Assembly: GCA_036493895.1 (NCBI GenBank)
Contig: DASXOZ010000022.1
Coordinates: 1-64,000, forward strand
Direction: 5' to 3'
DNA: 64,000 nucleotides
Source of the DNA: Candidatus Binatia bacterium
GTDB taxonomy: Bacteria; Desulfobacterota; Binatia; UBA1149; CAITLU01
Shown: positions 16,163-24,651 of the stretch, in pieces
How positions within the stretch are numbered: the stretch's first letter is position 1
Layout: each line of letters begins with the position of its first letter
The notes under the pieces: model-generated
What the model saw: only the letters and a program-made list of their open reading frames with translations
Database searches by the model: none
Told to the model about the DNA's origin: nothing
Translations under genes and position numbers: made by a program

Positions 16163-17368
16163 ATGGGCGACATCGAGACCTTTCGACAGGAGACGCGGGC
16201 CTGGCTCGAGGCCAACTGCCCGGCGTCGATGCGCTTCGGTGCCAATGCGGGCGGCGGCAATCTTGCCGACGAGCTGGCCTGGGGCGGCAGGAAGGAGACT
16301 TACGCCAATCCGGAAACGAAGCTCTGGCTCGACCGCATGGCGTCGCGGGGCTGGACGGCACCGACCTGGCCAAAGCCATACGGCGGCGGAGGCCTGTCCA
16401 GGGAAGAGGCGAAGGTGCTGGCCGAGGAGATGCGCCGCATCCGCGCCAAGCCGCCGCTGATCGGGTTCGGACTTACGATGATCGGTCCCTTGCTGCTGCA
16501 GAGCGGCAATGAGGAGCAGAAGCTTCGCTTCCTTCCCGAGATCTGCCGCGGCGAGGTGCGCTGGTGCCAGGGCTATTCGGAGCCGGGCGCGGGCTCCGAT
16601 CTTGCCGGACTGCAGACTCGCGGCGTGCGCGACGGCGACACGTGGACGATCAACGGCCAGAAAGTCTGGACGTCGTACGCCGACAAGGCCGACTGGATGT
16701 TCGTGCTCGTCCGTACCGAGTTCGAAAAACCCAAGCACGAAGGCATCACGTTCATGCTGATCGACATGGATCAGCCGGGAGTGACGGTAAAGCCGATCAA
16801 GCTCATCAGCGGCTACTCGCCGTTCTGCGAGACCTTCCTCGAGGATGCGCGCGTCGACCACGAGAACATCGTCGGCGGCATTGGCAACGGCTGGACGATG
16901 GCCAAGGCGCTGCTCGGCCACGAGCGCAGCATGATCAGCGAAGCGTTCAACGAGTCCGAGGAGCGCAACGAGCTGGTCGCGGCTGCGCGGCGCTACGTCG
17001 GCCAGGAAAACGGCGGTCGCATCCGCGACGGCGCGCTGCGCGACCGCATCTCCCAGCTGACGATGGACAAGACCTGCCTCGAGCTGACGCTGAAGCGCAC
17101 CAAGGAAGCGGCCAAGCTCGGGCAGCAGCCCGGACCCGAGTCGTCGATCTTCAAGTACTATGCGACCGAGCTGAACAAGGAGCGCACGTCGCTGCTCGTC
17201 GGAATCCTCGGCCCGCAGGCGCTCGGCTGGGACGGCGAAGGCTTCGAGGGTGCGGAAATCGATGCGACGCGCAGCTGGCTGCGCGCACGCGGCAACTCGA
17301 TCGAAGGCGGCACCTCGGAGGTCCAGCTCAACATCATCGCCAAGCGCGTGCTCGGGCTTCCCGACTGA
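16163..17368 (+). CDS. Acyl-CoA dehydrogenase, subunit 1 of a two-gene pair
   Basis: The protein has 401 residues with the complete fold: an N-terminal helical domain, the middle beta domain with QGYSEPGAGSDLAGLQT and INGQKVWTSYA for FAD and substrate, and the C-terminal helical domain ending in GNSIEGGTSEVQLNIIAKRVLGLP, where the Glu of the IEGGTSE loop is a candidate catalytic base. It belongs to the long FadE group common in actinobacterial and deltaproteobacterial steroid or branched-acid catabolism, where two different FadE genes make a heteromer. The next gene, 67 bases on, is a second dehydrogenase, fitting that pattern. The substrate is unknown. Confidence 0.9.
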   Translation: MGDIETFRQETRAWLEANCPASMRFGANAGGGNLADELAWGGRKETYANPETKLWLDRMASRGWTAPTWPKPYGGGGLSREEAKVLAEEMRRIRAKPPLIGFGLTMIGPLLLQSGNEEQKLRFLPEICRGEVRWCQGYSEPGAGSDLAGLQTRGVRDGDTWTINGQKVWTSYADKADWMFVLVRTEFEKPKHEGITFMLIDMDQPGVTVKPIKLISGYSPFCETFLEDARVDHENIVGGIGNGWTMAKALLGHERSMISEAFNESEERNELVAAARRYVGQENGGRIRDGALRDRISQLTMDKTCLELTLKRTKEAAKLGQQPGPESSIFKYYATELNKERTSLLVGILGPQALGWDGEGFEGAEIDATRSWLRARGNSIEGGTSEVQLNIIAKRVLGLPD

Positions 17369-17435
17369 CACCGGGCAGCGCCGGCCTCCACGACCGAAGC
17401 AAGAACGGAATCAGGAATCCAAGCAGGAATTGAAG

Positions 17436-18578
17436 ATGGGACTCGTCCTCACCGAAGACCAGCAGATGCTGAAATCCTCCGCCTCCGACTTCGTGCGCAA
17501 CGAGTCGCCGGTCTCCCGTGTCCGCCACCTGCGCGACAGCGACGATCCCGTCGGCTACTCGCCGGAGCTCTGGGCGAAGATGGCGGCGCTCGGATGGCCG
17601 GCGATCCTCATTCCGGAGGATTGCGGCGGGCTCGGCATGGGCTACGTGGAGATGGCGTGCGTGCTCGAGGAGTGCGGGCGCGCGCTGGTGCCCGAACCGC
17701 TGCTTTCGACCGTGCTGCTCGGCGCCAACGCGATTCTTCTCGGGGGAAGCAGCGAGCAGAAAAAGACGCTGCTGCCGCCGGTGGCCGAAGGCTCGCGCAC
17801 GATGGCGCTGGCATGGCAGGAAAAGGGCGCGCGCTACGACAGGACGGTTTCCGCCGCGCGCGCGGAGAAATCGGGGTCCGGGTGGCGGCTTCGTGGAGAA
17901 AAGACGCTGGTACTCGACGGCGCCAGCGCCGACCACATCGTGGTCATCGCACGAACCGCCGGCGCCGACTCCGATCGCGAGGGCTTGTCGATGTTCGTCG
18001 TCGACCGCGGCGCGCCGGGCCTTTCGGTCGTACCCCAAAAGACGATGCACCTGCGCGCCGCGGCCGTCGTGCGCCTGTCGGATGTCGAGGTGCCGGTTTC
18101 CGCCCTGGTCGGCGAACAAGGCAACGCCGCCGCGCTGCTCGACGACGTGCTCGACCGCGCCACTGTCGGCCTTTGCGCCGAGATGCTCGGCAACATGCGC
18201 ACGACCTTCGAGATGACGCTCGACTACCTGAAGACGCGCAAGCAGTTCGGCGTCGTCATCGGGACGTTCCAGGCGCTGAAGCACCGGGCCGCGAAAGTCT
18301 TCGTCGAGCTCGAGTTGTCGCGCTCGGCCGTGCTCGGGGCCGCTACCGCGATCGACCAGGGTGCGAAGGATTCACGCGCCCTGGTGTCGGTCGCCAAGGC
18401 TCGCTGCTCGGATGCGGCGGTGCTGTGCGGATACGAAGGAATCCAGATGCACGGCGGCATCGGAATGACCGACGAGCACGACATCGGCCTGTACGTGAAA
18501 CGGATGCGCGGCAACGAGATGACCTTCGGCGATGCCGCCTGGCACCGCGATCGCTTCGCGGCGATGCAGGGATTCTGA
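17436..18578 (+). CDS. Acyl-CoA dehydrogenase, subunit 2 of a two-gene pair
   Basis: The protein has 380 residues starting at MGLVLTEDQQMLKSSASDF; the ATG at 17436 is favoured because an in-frame GTG/ATG further up would translate the spacer. N-terminal signature: GWPAILIPEDCGGLGMGYVE. C-terminal signature: DYLKTRKQFGVVIGTFQALKHR and YEGIQMHGGIGMTDEHDIGLYVKR. This is the shorter, more divergent partner type of paired FadE proteins that form alpha2beta2 complexes. The middle domain lacks the clear T/S-x-P-x-x-GSD FAD loop of its neighbour (ALAWQEKGARYD instead), which suggests that the partner contributes that part of the site. It is co-transcribed with the gene before it and convergent with the membrane phosphoesterase/sulfatase-like gene. 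Confidence 0.85.
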   Translation: MGLVLTEDQQMLKSSASDFVRNESPVSRVRHLRDSDDPVGYSPELWAKMAALGWPAILIPEDCGGLGMGYVEMACVLEECGRALVPEPLLSTVLLGANAILLGGSSEQKKTLLPPVAEGSRTMALAWQEKGARYDRTVSAARAEKSGSGWRLRGEKTLVLDGASADHIVVIARTAGADSDREGLSMFVVDRGAPGLSVVPQKTMHLRAAAVVRLSDVEVPVSALVGEQGNAAALLDDVLDRATVGLCAEMLGNMRTTFEMTLDYLKTRKQFGVVIGTFQALKHRAAKVFVELELSRSAVLGAATAIDQGAKDSRALVSVAKARCSDAAVLCGYEGIQMHGGIGMTDEHDIGLYVKRMRGNEMTFGDAAWHRDRFAAMQGF

Positions 18579-18644
18579 GGCTCGACGCGTATCCTCTCGT
18601 AGCGCGGCAACCATCACGGCAACCGCCATAGCCGCAGCGGCTGT

Positions 18645-20651
18645 TCAGTTGCCGACGTAGCCCAGCGACTTGAGGCGCTGCTTGGTCTCGGCATCGAGCT
18701 CGATCGACGAGCTGCCGCCCGACAGGGTCTCCGCTGCGCGGTGGGCCCTCCACCTCTCATTCAGCCATCCGGTCATCAGCTCGGCAGCCGTCGCGATCTG
18801 CGCGCGGCTTTGCCGCGCTTCGTCGTGCTGTTCGCCGGCGTCCCTGGCAAGGTCGTAATATTCGAACGGTCCCTTGCTCGGATGCGTGATCCGGTTGAAG
18901 TGCTGGATCGTCTTCGTCTGCAGGGTGCGACGCGAAACCTGCAGGTTGAAGCCGCGCTTGTCGTAGAAGTCGGAGTACACGGCGTCGCGTCGGGGTTTCT
19001 CGCCGCGGATCCATCCGATCAGGCTCTCGCCTTCGGCTTCCGGCGGCGGAGCGAGGCCGGCGGCGTCGAGCAGGGTGGGGAAGACGTCGAGCGTGCTCGC
19101 CTGCGTCTCGATCTTCTCGCCGGCATGCTCGCCGCCGGGAAGACGGATCGCGAACGGCACGTGCAGCACTTCGTCGTAAACCGTGCGGTGGTGGCCCTTG
19201 TTGCCGTGCTCGAAGAACTCGTCGCCGTGGTCGGCGACGATCATGACGAGAGTGTTGTCGAGCAGGCCTTTCTGCTTCAGGTGGTCGAGCACCAGGCCGA
19301 CGTGCTCGTCGGTGAAGCGGATCTCGCCGTCGTAGAGCGCAATGACGTGGTCGAGGTCCCGTTTCGGCATCTGCGGGTTGATGTCGGGCCTCTCGATGAA
19401 GCGGCGTCCGTCGACGGTGCCGGTGTAGTCGGGATCGAACATCTTGTCGTAAGGCGGCGGCGGCACGTAGTCGTAGTGGATGTCGAAGTAGTGCAGGAAC
19501 AGGAAGAACGGCCGGTCACTGCTCGTCTGGTCGATCCACGCAATGCCTTTCTCGTTGACGGCCGGAGACAGCACCGCGCTGCGGGCGTCGGCGCCCTTGA
19601 TCGACGCACTCAGGTCGACATAGGTGTCCATGCCCCGGTCGTAACCGTAGTGTCCGTTGACGTAGGGCCCCGAAACGAAGCCCGCAGTGGCGTAGCCGGC
19701 GTCGTGGAAGATTTCGCCGAGGGTGGGCACCGCGCGCGGCAGCACGAGCGTGTCGACGACGACACCGTGGGCGAGCTGGGAGCGGCCGGTGAACATCGTC
19801 ATGTGGGTCGGCAGCGTCCACGACGACGATGCGATGGCATTGGTGAAAAGGACGCTTTCCTTCGTGAAGCGATCGAAGCTCGGCGTGGTGTCGCGCTTGT
19901 AGCCGAACGCGCCGACGTGGTCGGCCCTCAGGCTGTCGAGCGAAATCAATATCACGTTGCGGTGGACCGCGCCGGCAGCTGCGTGCACCGCCGCTGCCGG
20001 TTGCGGCGGCGGCAGTGCTGGATGCGCCGTGACTGCGGCCCCCGCTGCCAGCGCCATTGCTGCCAGGCCTGCGCCGGAAAGGGCTCTCGAGCGTGCGACC
20101 ATCGGAGCGATCGCCCACGCGATCGCCCCGGCCACCACCGAGACGACCGTTGCCAGCACCATGCCGTCGATCACGAGGCTGCGCGCGCGGAAGGCCATCT
20201 TGCCGACGCGGATGCCTTCGTCGAGGTTCATCGCGGGAATCGTCGCTGCGAGATGGACCGCGAGCGCGACCAGCGCCCACACGACGACGTCGCGGCGCAG
20301 CGAGCCGCGGCGACGAGGCAGCGCAGCGCACAGCAGCCCGCCCAGCGTTCCTGCAATCAGCGCGACCACGAGCGTGGACGGCAGCAGCGCCGAGAGCATG
20401 GACAATTTATCGCCGGCGCCGAGACCGGCGAAGCGATCGGGAAGGGCAGGAGCCCATTTCAGGAACCCGTCGCCGAACCAGCGGATCTTCGCGAGGAAAT
20501 CGTAAGCCTGGTTCGGGAAGAACGCGTACGGCGCCAGCGTCTGCGTTCGCCAGAGCACGACGAAGGCTGCGATCTCGACGACCCAGGTGGTCGCCGTCAG
20601 CAGCAGCAGCGCGCCGAGGCAGCGCAGAAAGGCGGGGACTCTGGGTGCCAT
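18645..20651 (-). CDS. Membrane-anchored sulfatase-fold enzyme with Thr nucleophile (paralogue 1)
   Basis: The protein has 668 residues. Four or five membrane helices lie in residues 1-230, with a loop LAPYAFFPNQAYDFLAK after the first. The alkaline-phosphatase/sulfatase domain is about 245-590: metal-binding ISLDSLRADH, the nucleophile segment SSSWTLPTHMTMFTGR with Thr279, and VADHGDEFFEHGNKGHH. Sulfatases need Cys or Ser before xPxR; here it is Thr with TLPTH, as in LtaS/EptA-type phosphotransferases, so sulfate-ester cleavage is unlikely. The tail ends ETKQRLKSLGYVGN. It starts 17 bases after the GT39-like gene. The closest relative in the window is the gene at 59003. It is probably periplasm-facing, acting on an envelope glycan or lipid. 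Confidence 0.85.
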   Translation of the reverse strand: MAPRVPAFLRCLGALLLLTATTWVVEIAAFVVLWRTQTLAPYAFFPNQAYDFLAKIRWFGDGFLKWAPALPDRFAGLGAGDKLSMLSALLPSTLVVALIAGTLGGLLCAALPRRRGSLRRDVVVWALVALAVHLAATIPAMNLDEGIRVGKMAFRARSLVIDGMVLATVVSVVAGAIAWAIAPMVARSRALSGAGLAAMALAAGAAVTAHPALPPPQPAAAVHAAAGAVHRNVILISLDSLRADHVGAFGYKRDTTPSFDRFTKESVLFTNAIASSSWTLPTHMTMFTGRSQLAHGVVVDTLVLPRAVPTLGEIFHDAGYATAGFVSGPYVNGHYGYDRGMDTYVDLSASIKGADARSAVLSPAVNEKGIAWIDQTSSDRPFFLFLHYFDIHYDYVPPPPYDKMFDPDYTGTVDGRRFIERPDINPQMPKRDLDHVIALYDGEIRFTDEHVGLVLDHLKQKGLLDNTLVMIVADHGDEFFEHGNKGHHRTVYDEVLHVPFAIRLPGGEHAGEKIETQASTLDVFPTLLDAAGLAPPPEAEGESLIGWIRGEKPRRDAVYSDFYDKRGFNLQVSRRTLQTKTIQHFNRITHPSKGPFEYYDLARDAGEQHDEARQSRAQIATAAELMTGWLNERWRAHRAAETLSGGSSSIELDAETKQRLKSLGYVGN

Positions 20652-20668
20652 CGAAGCGCTGGTCTCTC

Positions 20669-22486
20669 TCAGTTGCCGGTGGGCGCAGCGGACGCAGCTT
20701 GCGCGGCGCTGGAAGCGGCCGCGTTCGCGTCCGGAGCGACGGAGGCGACGCGGCGGCGATAGATCGCGATCTCGGGGTTCAGGCTCTGGATCAGAGGCCG
20801 CGGGATCCAGGGGTCGACGACGAAGCGCGCCGCCTCTTCGTATCCGAGCTCGCCGGCGGTCAGCCGGCGCAGGAAATCGGAGTTCGCATCGCGCGAGTAG
20901 TTCATCACCTGGCCGCCGGCGCTCGTCTGTGCCGGTGAGTAGCCTTCGCCGGTGCCGCCGTCGTCCTGCCAGTCCTGCTTGTAGCGCACGGTGATGCCGG
21001 AAAGCCCGCTCGAGGAGACGACGACGAGGTCGGGGCGGCGCGCGGTGAACTGGTCGATGCCTCGCTGGTCGTAGTCGATCTCGTGCACGGCCAGTCCCTC
21101 GGGGAAACGCGGAAGGTATGCCCGATTCTGGTAAATTTCCACGTCCGGGTGCGCGCTCGCGGCTTCGGCGAGCCAGTGCTCGGCCGCGTAGCGGCCGTCG
21201 CCTGCCAGCATGCGGTCGACGTCCCAGCCGTACGCGAAAATCCACATCGCCAGGCCGGCAGCCACGGCCGCGCGCAAAGGGCGAAGCCTGCCCGGCCGCA
21301 ACAGCTCGGCCAGCGCGATGCCCGCCATTGTTGCCAGGATCAGCGCCAGCGGCATCAGGTAGCGGATGCTCATCGACAGCATCGCGCGCACGCTGACGAC
21401 GTAGTACGCCGCCGCGGCCGCCAGCAGCAGCGACGTCCACGCCGGACGACGCCGGATCGCAAGCACGAGCCCGGCGATGGCGAGCGCGACGACCGGCCAC
21501 CCGACGCTGGCGACCAGCCGCGTCCATGCGGTGGAAAGCTGGGCAAGCTCTACCGCGGCGCCGCGGTTGCCGCCGAGCTCGATCGGGAAATAGTAGGGTG
21601 CGTACTGCAGCGCGATGTCCCGCGGCAGCGTCTGGGTCAGGAACCCGATGCGGCGCCAGAATCCGAGCGGGTTCCAGAACACCGCGTTGGCGATGACCAT
21701 CGTCGCGGCGAAGGCGGCGGCCGCGACCACGCCTCCTCGCAGCCACGTCATCACGGGACGGCGTCCGGCGATGCTGACGGCGATGATCGCAACCGGAAGT
21801 CCGGCCAGGAAGCCGGCCACCAGCTCCTTGGTCGAGACGGAGCATGCACCGGCGATGCCGAGCAGCATCCACCAGCGCCTTTGCGCGTCTCCCTCGACGA
21901 TCCGCACCGCTGCCACGAGGGCGAGCAGCATCCAGAAGATGTACGGCACTTCGACGTTGGTGGTCTGGGAGTAGAACACCATCGGGTAGGCCATCGTCGC
22001 CGCGAACGCCGCGCAGGCCGCTGCCGCGCGCCCGAAACTGCGCACGACGCTCGCGTAAATGAGCACCGCGCATCCGGCGCCCATCACGGCGCTGGCCGCG
22101 CGCCCGATCAGCGCGAGGGTGGACAGCGACGAGATCGGATCGCGCATGCCGAACGGATACTCCGACTGGAAGTGCATGATGCCGCCGACGGCCGTGAGCC
22201 ATGCCAGGTACGGAAGGTAGAGCGCGCACAGCAGGAACGCGTGCAGCGGAGGATACTTGAACCAGAACCAGCCGTTGTTCGGGCGCGAGGCCAGCTCGTG
22301 CCACGCCACCGAGATCGGGGCGCTCGGCTTGAGCGCGTCGGCTGCCCACGTCTCGTCGCCGGCCGGCAGACCCCAGCCGAGCGCGCGAGTGTAGACGAAC
22401 AGCGCGAACGCGAAGACGACGGCGGGAACGACGATGGAAAGCGGGTCGCGCTGCCAGCGCTCGCGGAGTGGATCGGCCAGGCGCAT
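20669..22486 (-). CDS. GT39/ArnT-like polytopic glycosyltransferase
   Basis: The protein has 605 residues with about ten or more membrane helices and a soluble C-terminal part (from about 440). The first large loop carries the acidic pair typical of GT-C enzymes (GLPAGDETWAAD), and a second loop has FWFKYPPLHAFLLC. Such enzymes use polyprenyl-phosphate sugars on the periplasmic side to modify lipid A, glycans or proteins. The 17-base spacing to the membrane sulfatase-like gene and the presence of a second such pair at 59-62.6 kb argue that GT-C and phosphoesterase work together. The gene before it (CitE-like) is 96 bases away and may be co-transcribed. Confidence 0.8.
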   Translation of the reverse strand: MRLADPLRERWQRDPLSIVVPAVVFAFALFVYTRALGWGLPAGDETWAADALKPSAPISVAWHELASRPNNGWFWFKYPPLHAFLLCALYLPYLAWLTAVGGIMHFQSEYPFGMRDPISSLSTLALIGRAASAVMGAGCAVLIYASVVRSFGRAAAACAAFAATMAYPMVFYSQTTNVEVPYIFWMLLALVAAVRIVEGDAQRRWWMLLGIAGACSVSTKELVAGFLAGLPVAIIAVSIAGRRPVMTWLRGGVVAAAAFAATMVIANAVFWNPLGFWRRIGFLTQTLPRDIALQYAPYYFPIELGGNRGAAVELAQLSTAWTRLVASVGWPVVALAIAGLVLAIRRRPAWTSLLLAAAAAYYVVSVRAMLSMSIRYLMPLALILATMAGIALAELLRPGRLRPLRAAVAAGLAMWIFAYGWDVDRMLAGDGRYAAEHWLAEAASAHPDVEIYQNRAYLPRFPEGLAVHEIDYDQRGIDQFTARRPDLVVVSSSGLSGITVRYKQDWQDDGGTGEGYSPAQTSAGGQVMNYSRDANSDFLRRLTAGELGYEEAARFVVDPWIPRPLIQSLNPEIAIYRRRVASVAPDANAAASSAAQAASAAPTGN

Positions 22487-22582
22487 CAGGAAAACGCGAA
22501 GATCGGGGTTTCGCTCGGGCGGATCAAGGCTGCGCCGCAGGTCGCTTCATCGGTATCGCAGGGCAGGGGGCAACCGCAGGCG

Positions 22583-23704
22583 TCAGGCGAACCAGCGGCT
22601 CTCGGCGTCGCCGCCAAGCTCGGTGCCGGTCAGGCGCGCCTTCTGGACCACTTCCCAATAGTAACGATAGGTGGCGCGGTCGTGCAGGTGCCCGTCGTGC
22701 TGGATCGGACCCCAGTTCGAATCCTGGGCTGCCGTAAGGATCTCCACCGCGGCCTCGACCTCGCTGGTATCGGGCTTCATCGCGTCGACGATGGCCTGGA
22801 TCTGGGTCGGATAGATCGACCACATGCGCAGGAAGCCGAACTCCTCGCGCGCGCGCCGCGCGTCCTCGAAGGTGGTGTATGCGCTCTTGAGGTCGAGCGT
22901 CACGTTATGGGACGGCACGACGCCGCTGCACATCGCGGCATGCACCATGCGTGCCTTCGCGTAGGACACTGCGCCGTGGTCGAACTGGCCCGGCGAGCGC
23001 ATGCACGAAGCGGGGATCGCGCCGTGGAAACCCGAGATGAAATCCATCAGCCCGAAGTCGAGCACTTCGACCCACGGCAGCGCCGCGATCTCGTAGACGT
23101 CGCGCAGGGCACCGTGGGTTTCGATCAGGACGTGGATCGGAATCTCGCGGCGGACGCCGGCCTTCTTCGCCACCGACTGGATGTATTCGATCTGCTCGGC
23201 CGCCTGTTCGACGCGGGTAGGCTTGGGCAGCGTGAGGTAGGCGACCTCGTTGCCCGCGCCGGCGACGACGATGTCGACGTCCTGGCGCCACCAGCGGTTG
23301 TCGTGATCGTGGATGCGCACGCCGGTGCGGCCGAACTTGTTCGCCGCGGAGCGGGTCAGGTCGACGACCATCTCCGCGTGCTGGCGCTCCTGTCCCTGGC
23401 GCGCTCCGTCCTCGCAGTCCATCGAGACGTCGAAGATGCCGCCGAGAGCCTGCTGGTGTTCGAGGGCCTTGGTGATGAGCTTCTCATTGCCGGCGAAGTG
23501 CTCGCAGACATTGACGATCGGGAAACGCTTCTCGCCGGAGAACAGCGCCTCGTTCGGATGGATCCGCGTGCTCGTCTCGGTCTGGGTACTCGTCCCGCTC
23601 AATCTGCTCGTCCTGCTCGACTTGCTCGACTTGCTCGTCTCGTTCCCGTCCCCGGGAGGACGTCGTGACACTACGCGAAGGCTCGAATCTGGTCTGCGCG
23701 GCAA
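22583..23704 (-). CDS. HpcH/HpaI aldolase / CitE-like CoA-ester lyase
   Basis: The protein has up to 373 residues; the family match begins near residue 48 (IHPNEALFSGEKRFPIVNVCEHFAGNEK). A TIM-barrel lyase is indicated by FDVSMDCEDGA with acidic Mg ligands, the Arg in GVRIHDHDN, PIHVLIETHGALRDV with the catalytic Glu, and SIYPTQIQAIVDAM near the end. It is expected to cleave or form a CoA-linked hydroxy-dicarboxylate (malyl-, methylmalyl- or citramalyl-CoA type). The first 47 residues are low-complexity Ser/Thr/Lys/Arg, encoded by a 9-bp repeat, and may not be translated; a TTG at 23602 is an alternative start. It lies between metF and the GT39-like gene, with a Mcd-like dehydrogenase nearby. 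Confidence 0.75.
   Translation of the reverse strand: MPRRPDSSLRVVSRRPPGDGNETSKSSKSSRTSRLSGTSTQTETSTRIHPNEALFSGEKRFPIVNVCEHFAGNEKLITKALEHQQALGGIFDVSMDCEDGARQGQERQHAEMVVDLTRSAANKFGRTGVRIHDHDNRWWRQDVDIVVAGAGNEVAYLTLPKPTRVEQAAEQIEYIQSVAKKAGVRREIPIHVLIETHGALRDVYEIAALPWVEVLDFGLMDFISGFHGAIPASCMRSPGQFDHGAVSYAKARMVHAAMCSGVVPSHNVTLDLKSAYTTFEDARRAREEFGFLRMWSIYPTQIQAIVDAMKPDTSEVEAAVEILTAAQDSNWGPIQHDGHLHDRATYRYYWEVVQKARLTGTELGGDAESRWFA
23604..23639. repeat. Four 9-bp tandem units at the 5' end of the CitE-like gene
   Basis: Units CTGCTCGTC, CTGCTCGAC, TTGCTCGAC and TTGCTCGTC follow each other, with looser copies on the left side. The period is a multiple of three, so changes in copy number would keep the reading frame; translated, they give a Thr/Ser/Lys-rich stretch (about residues 23-34). 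They fall before the first family-like residue, so they may instead be leader DNA. Confidence 0.7.
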
Positions 23705-23765
23705 TCGCAGTCAACCGTCCGTAAGAGCGTGGATCCCTGGCTGCGCAAGCGCGCAAACGCGCGAT

Positions 23766-24632
23766 TCAGCGCCGCAGCGCCGTCAGGATGTCGCGCGTCG
23801 CCCGCGAGCGGTTCAGCGTGTAGAAATGCACGCCCGGCGCGCCGCGCTCGAGAAGGTCGCGGCACTGCGCGGTGGTGTGGCGGATGCTCAGCTCTTCGAT
23901 CTTGTCCGGATCGTCGCGCCACGGCCCGAGAATGGCGTGCAGGTCGCGCGGGATCGTCGCACCGCAGCGCTGCGTGAACCTCTCGATCTGCGACAGGTTG
24001 GTGATCGGCATGATGCCGGCAAGGACCGGCACGCCGATCCCTGCAGCACGGGCGCGGGCGACGAAGTCGAAATACGCCCGGTTGTCGAAGAAGAGCTGCG
24101 TGATCAGGAAGTCGACGCCCGCGTCGACCTTTGCCTTCAGGTGCTCGAGGTCGCTGTCGAACGAGACGGCCTCGAGGTGCTTTTCCGGATAGCAGGCACC
24201 GGCGACACAAAAGGGCCGGTTCTCGTCGCGGATGTGCGCCACGAGCTCGCTTGCGTACGACAGCCCGTCCGGGTGCGGCTCGAACGTCGCTTCTCCCTGG
24301 GGCGGATCGCCGCGGAGCGCAATGATGTTCTCGATGCCGGAGTCTTCGAGGCGGTCGAGCACGGCGCTCAGCTCGCCGCGTGACGCGCCGACGCAGGTAA
24401 GGTGCGCCATTGCGACCAGGTGCAGATCTCGCTGGATGTAGCCGACGAGCTCGACCGTACGGTCGCGGGTGCTGCCGCCGGCGCCGTACGTCACCGACAC
24501 GAAGTCCGGCGCGAGCGGCCTCAGCTCGGCCAGCGTATCGAGAAGGGCTCGGTCGCCGGCCTCGGTCCTCGGCGGGAAGAACTCGAAAGAAAAAACCGGT
24601 GTCCCCCGCCCAAGCAGGGAAGCGATCTGCAT
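23766..24632 (-). CDS. metF: 5,10-methylenetetrahydrofolate reductase
   Basis: The protein has 288 residues, the normal bacterial MetF length. The FAD TIM barrel is recognisable from FSFEFFPPRTEAGDRAL (with the catalytic Glu), FVSVTYGAGGSTRDRT, HLTCVGASRGEL, IENIIALRGDPPQG, ITQLFFDNRAYFDF and VPVLAGIMPITNLSQIERF. It reduces methylene-THF to methyl-THF for methionine synthesis in the cytosol. The gene starts 19 bases after the cyclophilin gene and is followed after 61 bases by the CitE-like gene, so all are probably on one transcript, although the functions look unrelated. I see no SAM riboswitch or MetJ-type box in the short upstream gap. Confidence 0.95.
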   Translation of the reverse strand: MQIASLLGRGTPVFSFEFFPPRTEAGDRALLDTLAELRPLAPDFVSVTYGAGGSTRDRTVELVGYIQRDLHLVAMAHLTCVGASRGELSAVLDRLEDSGIENIIALRGDPPQGEATFEPHPDGLSYASELVAHIRDENRPFCVAGACYPEKHLEAVSFDSDLEHLKAKVDAGVDFLITQLFFDNRAYFDFVARARAAGIGVPVLAGIMPITNLSQIERFTQRCGATIPRDLHAILGPWRDDPDKIEELSIRHTTAQCRDLLERGAPGVHFYTLNRSRATRDILTALRR

Positions 24633-24651
24633 GGCCTGGTGCCGCCGGGCC

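Noticed and set aside
22710..22729. A tRNA T-arm-like string (CCAGTTCGAATCCTGG)
   Set aside because: It lies inside the well-supported CitE-like gene, the loop is one base too long, and no acceptor, D or anticodon arms surround it.
21083..23668. Very long open frames opposite real genes, including 861 codons here, 717 codons at 4524-6677 and 1152 codons at 32565-36023 on the minus strand
   Set aside because: They follow the third-position GC bias of the genes on the other strand, are rich in Arg, Ala and Gly, and show no domain motifs; they are antisense shadows.
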